Positions 41,741-44,918 of a stretch of 44,918 nt of DNA are shown piece by piece. Both the position numbers and the translations under genes were made by a program. Source of the stretch: Acidimicrobiia bacterium (GTDB lineage Bacteria; Actinomycetota; Acidimicrobiia; Spongiisociales; UBA11373); the NCBI GenBank assembly GCA_029263095.1, contig JAJCYA010000064.1, forward strand, positions 1-44,918, written 5' to 3'. A model generated the notes under the pieces. The model did not search any database and was not told the DNA's origin. It saw nothing but the letters and a program-made list of their open reading frames with translations. Within the stretch, counting starts at the first letter, position 1. The number at the start of each line of letters is the position of its first letter.

Positions 41741-43143
41741 TGGCTCACCTCCGGGGGAACAGACCTTGCTGCCGGCAGGGCCTGGGGGTCGGTTGCGAAC
41801 TGGCGCGCCTCGTGCTCTTCAGCGATCTCCCAAACTGCCATGATTGGGAAGACCTTGATGAACAGGGCGATCAGCAAGGCGAACCCGGCTACTCCTGAGG
41901 CAAGAATCGACCACTCGACCCACGTTGGGTTGTACGAAGCCGGTTCATAGGACAGCAGCGGCACCCGAAGCCCTGTCACCACGATGAAGTACCGCTCCAC
42001 ATACATGGCCAGGTCCACGAGAATCGCCGCGACGAAGATCCCATACACAGTGCGGGTGCGCTTGTAGAGGATGATCAAGCCGGGGATGATCAGACCGCCG
42101 ATCAAGTAGAACCAGTACATCCAAGCGAACTCTTCGATGAACAGTTGACGGAAGAGGAACTCCTCTCCCTCCTCCAATTTGAAGCCGGTTGTCAAGTATT
42201 CGGTGACGTTGAAGTAGATCATGATCAGAGCGAACGATGCGATGAAGTACCCCAAGTACACGAAGTGCTTCTCGGTGATGTACTCCTCTAGGTGATACAC
42301 CTTCCGCAGGATCACCAAGATGATCACCAGGGTCGCCACTCCCGAGAAGATCGCTCCGGCGACGAAGAAGATGCCGAAGACGGAGCTGTTCCAGCCGGGC
42401 CGCAAGGTCATGGCGAAGATCCACGACACAACCGTGTGTACCGAAACCGCGATCGGGATGATCAGGACCATCATCACGCCGATCGACTTGCCCAGGGCGC
42501 GGTGCTGACCGGGTGACCCCCTCCAGCCGACTGCCAACGTCGAGTACAACCGATGCCGCAGGGCATTTAGCTGGCCGGGAGCCTCAGCCAACCGATCACG
42601 GAACAACGCGAGATCGGGAATCATCGGAAGGTACAGGTAGATGACGCTCGACATGATGTAGGTCGTGATGGCGAGGACGTCCCACATGATGGGCGACTGC
42701 CACCGCCCGAACAGGAAGACATTTAGCAACCGTTCGGGTCGTCCCATGTCGATGATGATGAACGAGGCACCCCCAACGAGAGCCACAACCGTGATGAACT
42801 CGGCTATCCGGGTGATGGGCGCCCGCCAGCCAGCGTGTGACACCCGCAAGATCGCCGATATGAGAGTCCCTGCATGGCTGATGCCGATAAAGAAGACAAA
42901 GGTCGAGATGTACAGACCCCAGGAGATCCGATCCCGCATCCCGGTGACATACAGGCCATCTCTGAGCTGGAACATCCATGCGTAGACGCCCCACGCGGCG
43001 ATAACGAACAGAACTGAGATGAGCACCTTGTATCCGGTACTCGTCGTCCTCACAGGCTCCAATGTTCGATCTTCGAGGCGCTCACGCCAGGACGTCGGAG
43101 CCTCCACTTCGGAGCGCTCGTGCCAGTGAGTCATCGAGTCCAT
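41737..43143 (-). CDS. NrfD/PsrC-like quinol-interacting membrane subunit
   Basis: A 468-residue polytopic protein with about ten hydrophobic segments. WGLYISTFVFFIGISHAGTLISAILRVSHAGWR and MGRPERLLNVF are typical NrfD/PsrC family segments, and the fold is shared with ActC/ActF of alternative complex III. It should exchange electrons and perhaps protons with the quinone pool. The ATG at 43143 has GAGGG 7 bases upstream and overlaps the Fe-S gene by 13 bases; an ATG at 43134 overlapping the Fe-S stop (ATGA) is also possible. The frame is open further left but runs through the Fe-S gene. The cytochrome gene follows with a 4-base overlap. Confidence 0.87.
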   Translation of the reverse strand: MDSMTHWHERSEVEAPTSWRERLEDRTLEPVRTTSTGYKVLISVLFVIAAWGVYAWMFQLRDGLYVTGMRDRISWGLYISTFVFFIGISHAGTLISAILRVSHAGWRAPITRIAEFITVVALVGGASFIIIDMGRPERLLNVFLFGRWQSPIMWDVLAITTYIMSSVIYLYLPMIPDLALFRDRLAEAPGQLNALRHRLYSTLAVGWRGSPGQHRALGKSIGVMMVLIIPIAVSVHTVVSWIFAMTLRPGWNSSVFGIFFVAGAIFSGVATLVIILVILRKVYHLEEYITEKHFVYLGYFIASFALIMIYFNVTEYLTTGFKLEEGEEFLFRQLFIEEFAWMYWFYLIGGLIIPGLIILYKRTRTVYGIFVAAILVDLAMYVERYFIVVTGLRVPLLSYEPASYNPTWVEWSILASGVAGFALLIALFIKVFPIMAVWEIAEEHEARQFATDPQALPAARSVPPEVSQ

Positions 43144-44210
43144 GTGACCGCCCTCTTTGCACGCTCGATCCACGGCCACTTGGTCGCCAAACGACCGCTG
43201 GTGTGGATGTTGCGCCCGACCAATTCGCCGTGACCGGGGATGTAGTGAACCCTCGGCTCGGTTCCTAGGTTCTCTTTGAGCCGATAGGAGTTGCTCTCTG
43301 AGAGCAGATTCGAGGCCGACACGACAACCTCGCCATTGGTGGCGATGTCCTCTTCCAGGTCTCCGTAGTAGATGGCGCTGTTGGGACAAGCCTGAACGCA
43401 GAATGGCAAAGACCCGGCCCGGACCATGTCCGGACAGAAGTCGCACTTCATCACCGTGCCGATAGTGGCCGGTGCTTGATGCTCGGCCGAGTAGTCGGAT
43501 AGCAGCGCCTCAGGCGGTATCGGCGGGTTGCCCCAGTTGAAGAAGCGACGATCGTAAGGGCAGGCCGCCATACAGATGCGACATCCGATGCATCTCTCCT
43601 GATCGATCAGGACCGTGCCCGACGGCTCGGAGAAGGTGGCGCCGACCGGACACACGTTTACGCACGGCGGGTTTTGGCATTGTTGACAGGGAACCGGAAC
43701 AAAGCCGGTTCCTCCCCCGGAGAGCTCATCTTCGAATACTTGGATCCATTCCATGGGTTCCGGAACGAAGTGGCCCTCGATGCACGCCAGCGTGCACTGG
43801 GGCGGCTTGTCCACACTTTGACACCCGTCACAGAATCGAAGGTCGATGATCATCGTCCACTGCCGGATCCGCCCGTCGGTCGTAAGGGCCGGCTCGCCCC
43901 CGGCTGCCGATGGCTTGGAATCGAACCCCGGAATCGCTCCCAGCGCCTTCGGAAGCGCCACGGCGGGCGCACTGACCGCCGCGATTGAGGCCAGCTTCAG
44001 GAAGCGGCGGCGTCCTGACGGCTGGACGAGTTCCTCAGTTCGTTCCGGGTCGTCGTCCGCGTGTGCCAGACGATGCCGGACAATCGCCGGAACCGACAGC
44101 ACGAAACCGACGAGCACCACCACGATGGCGACGATCGGACCCACCGTCAGCCAAGCCGCAACGGTCGCAAAACCGAGGATGATCGACCTGGCAATCAAGA
44201 GTCGAGGCAC
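43131..44210 (-). CDS. Four-cluster ferredoxin-type electron-transfer subunit with Tat-like motif
   Basis: A 359-residue iron-sulfur protein. Two hydrophobic helices (about 8-44) come first, then GRRRFLKLASIAAVSAPAVAL (about 66-86), a twin-arginine-type signal. Sixteen cysteines in four sets follow: C127/130/139/143, C175/178/183/187, C207/210/213/217 and C256/259/271/275, as in DmsB/PsrB subunits. The first set has an enlarged gap (x8) between its second and third Cys. The GTG at 44210 has GGGAGA 4 bases upstream. It would wire a catalytic subunit to the NrfD-like protein downstream. Helices before a Tat-type motif are unusual and leave the topology uncertain. Confidence 0.85.
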   Translation of the reverse strand: MPRLLIARSIILGFATVAAWLTVGPIVAIVVVLVGFVLSVPAIVRHRLAHADDDPERTEELVQPSGRRRFLKLASIAAVSAPAVALPKALGAIPGFDSKPSAAGGEPALTTDGRIRQWTMIIDLRFCDGCQSVDKPPQCTLACIEGHFVPEPMEWIQVFEDELSGGGTGFVPVPCQQCQNPPCVNVCPVGATFSEPSGTVLIDQERCIGCRICMAACPYDRRFFNWGNPPIPPEALLSDYSAEHQAPATIGTVMKCDFCPDMVRAGSLPFCVQACPNSAIYYGDLEEDIATNGEVVVSASNLLSESNSYRLKENLGTEPRVHYIPGHGELVGRNIHTSGRLATKWPWIERAKRAVTWTR

Positions 44211-44271
44211 AGATTCTCCCCTCAAGTAGGGGCGCGGGGGTGGCCCGAGCCGGCTACCCCCGCGCACACAA

Positions 44272-44918
44272 CTAGCCGCGCTGGAGCGTGACGTTGATCC
44301 AGCCTTCGGTCGCAGACACCACGTGTGATGCGGGCTCCCAGCCTTCGAATCCGAAGTCCGGGTCCCAGTAGGCCAGGGACAGCAGCCCCGTTCCACCGAC
44401 GCTGAACTGAGCGTCCTGGGCATCACCGGTCTGGAGCGGACGGCTCATCTCGAAGTACCAAGTGCCATCAGCATCGGCCACAGGGTTGGTGTGCATCCAC
44501 ACGCCCAGCAGGCTGTTCTCGGCACCGGCTTCGCCGTCGGTCCCGTCATCCTCACGGGTCTCGGGATCCGTCGAGTACTCATCGTCCATGTTGCAGGGAC
44601 CGTCGTTACCCAAAGGCTTGCCCTCACCGGCTTCGTTGACACGTCCGCCGGATTCGGCACCGAAATCGCAGTCGAGCTCCCAGTGCCAGATATCGACCAG
44701 TCCCAGGCTGGTCTCCTCGTCGTCCTCGGTGGCACCCATTGCCTCACCGGCCGCAGAGTCGATGGCCCACATGACGGCGATAGCCGGAGAGAAGTTGTGG
44801 TCGTCGATGTCGAAGTCGTAATCGTCGGGAACAGAGAACAGCATGTAGAGGAACTCACCGTCGTGAGCCACCTTGACGTTGGCGTCCTGAGCATCGACGG
44901 TCTCGCCGGAGACCTCGG
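44272..44918 (-). CDS. Ethylbenzene-dehydrogenase-type heme-binding protein, C-terminal part (cut by window edge)
   Basis: An open frame of at least 214 codons that continues past the right edge. VKVAHDGEFLYMLFSVPDD, VDIWHWELD and WYFEMSRPLQ with LLSLAYWDPD are the landmarks of the EB_dh domain found in gamma subunits of type II DMSO-reductase-family enzymes, where it binds a b-type heme. The acidic middle part (DDEYSTDPETREDDGTDG) is an insertion rich in Asp/Glu. The gene precedes the Fe-S, NrfD-like and cytochrome genes on the same strand, 61 bases before the Fe-S start. The N-terminus and any signal peptide are outside the window. Confidence 0.78.
   Translation of the reverse strand, partial: EVSGETVDAQDANVKVAHDGEFLYMLFSVPDDYDFDIDDHNFSPAIAVMWAIDSAAGEAMGATEDDEETSLGLVDIWHWELDCDFGAESGGRVNEAGEGKPLGNDGPCNMDDEYSTDPETREDDGTDGEAGAENSLLGVWMHTNPVADADGTWYFEMSRPLQTGDAQDAQFSVGGTGLLSLAYWDPDFGFEGWEPASHVVSATEGWINVTLQRG

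Noticed and set aside
43144-43446. A possible upstream extension of the NrfD-like gene
   Set aside because: It overlaps the coding region for the last Fe-S cluster of the upstream gene and is low-complexity Arg/His-rich; GAGGG supports the start at 43143.
1-44918. tRNA, rRNA, prophage or transposase genes
   Set aside because: No tRNA cloverleaf-like consensus, rRNA core sequence, integrase, capsid or transposase motif was noticed when reading both strands.

Overview
This window looks like chromosomal DNA of a high-GC actinobacterium. The best guess is an uncultured Acidimicrobiia-like lineage, inferred from gene content rather than proven. It has dense genes, many GTG starts and 4-bp stop/start overlaps. 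It also carries an F420/PPOX-type enzyme, an actinobacterial-style small Cys/His protein beside a B12-binding regulator, and acyl-CoA metabolism genes. I saw no rRNA, tRNA, CRISPR array, prophage or complete insertion sequence. Both ends cut through genes: a copper P-type ATPase on the left and a heme-binding oxidoreductase subunit on the right.

Layout, left to right. (1) 1-5.6 kb: the CopA tail, a cystathionine beta-synthase/gamma-lyase pair for reverse transsulfuration, FabH, a DUF2461 protein and a small lipoprotein. (2) 5.6-6.8 kb: a scar region with a decayed winged-helix regulator, a MazEF-type toxin-antitoxin pair and a broken copy of an ABC permease 3' end. (3) 6.8-13 kb: a BMP-family (nucleoside/purine-type) ABC transporter on the minus strand, with a strong terminator between the binding-protein gene and the ATPase gene. 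A divergent adenine deaminase suggests purine uptake and salvage. (4) 13-21.9 kb: a hairpin-rich inverted repeat, assorted oxidoreductases, a MaoC hydratase, a YtcJ-like amidohydrolase, a VIT1/CCC1-type transporter, an inositol-phosphatase family enzyme and an apolipoprotein N-acyltransferase homologue whose nucleophile position is Ser. (5) 22-27 kb: acetyl-CoA synthetase; a two-gene unit of a small Cys/His protein and a CarH-like B12-binding regulator behind a promoter overlapped by palindromes; a GABA-type aminotransferase; and YajQ. (6) 27-36.3 kb: an amino-acid ABC permease/ATPase pair without a binding protein, a class V aminotransferase-fold enzyme, a zinc-finger rhomboid protease, an acyl-CoA dehydrogenase/thioesterase pair, SURF1, and two clusters of a dispersed intergenic repeat, one of which appears to cut off a nucleotidyltransferase-like gene. 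(7) 36.2-40.6 kb: purA-purB and a DHA2-family efflux pump. (8) 40.7-44.9 kb: a minus-strand respiratory cluster with an ethylbenzene-dehydrogenase-type heme domain protein, a four-cluster Fe-S protein, an NrfD-like membrane subunit and a membrane-anchored cytochrome c of unusual architecture.

The most promising leads are the right-end redox cluster, whose catalytic subunit is not visible and may lie beyond the edge, and the B12-regulator unit. In the latter the usual CarH capping residues are kept, but the photo-adduct His is Tyr. All assignments come from reading motifs by eye; no database search was run.
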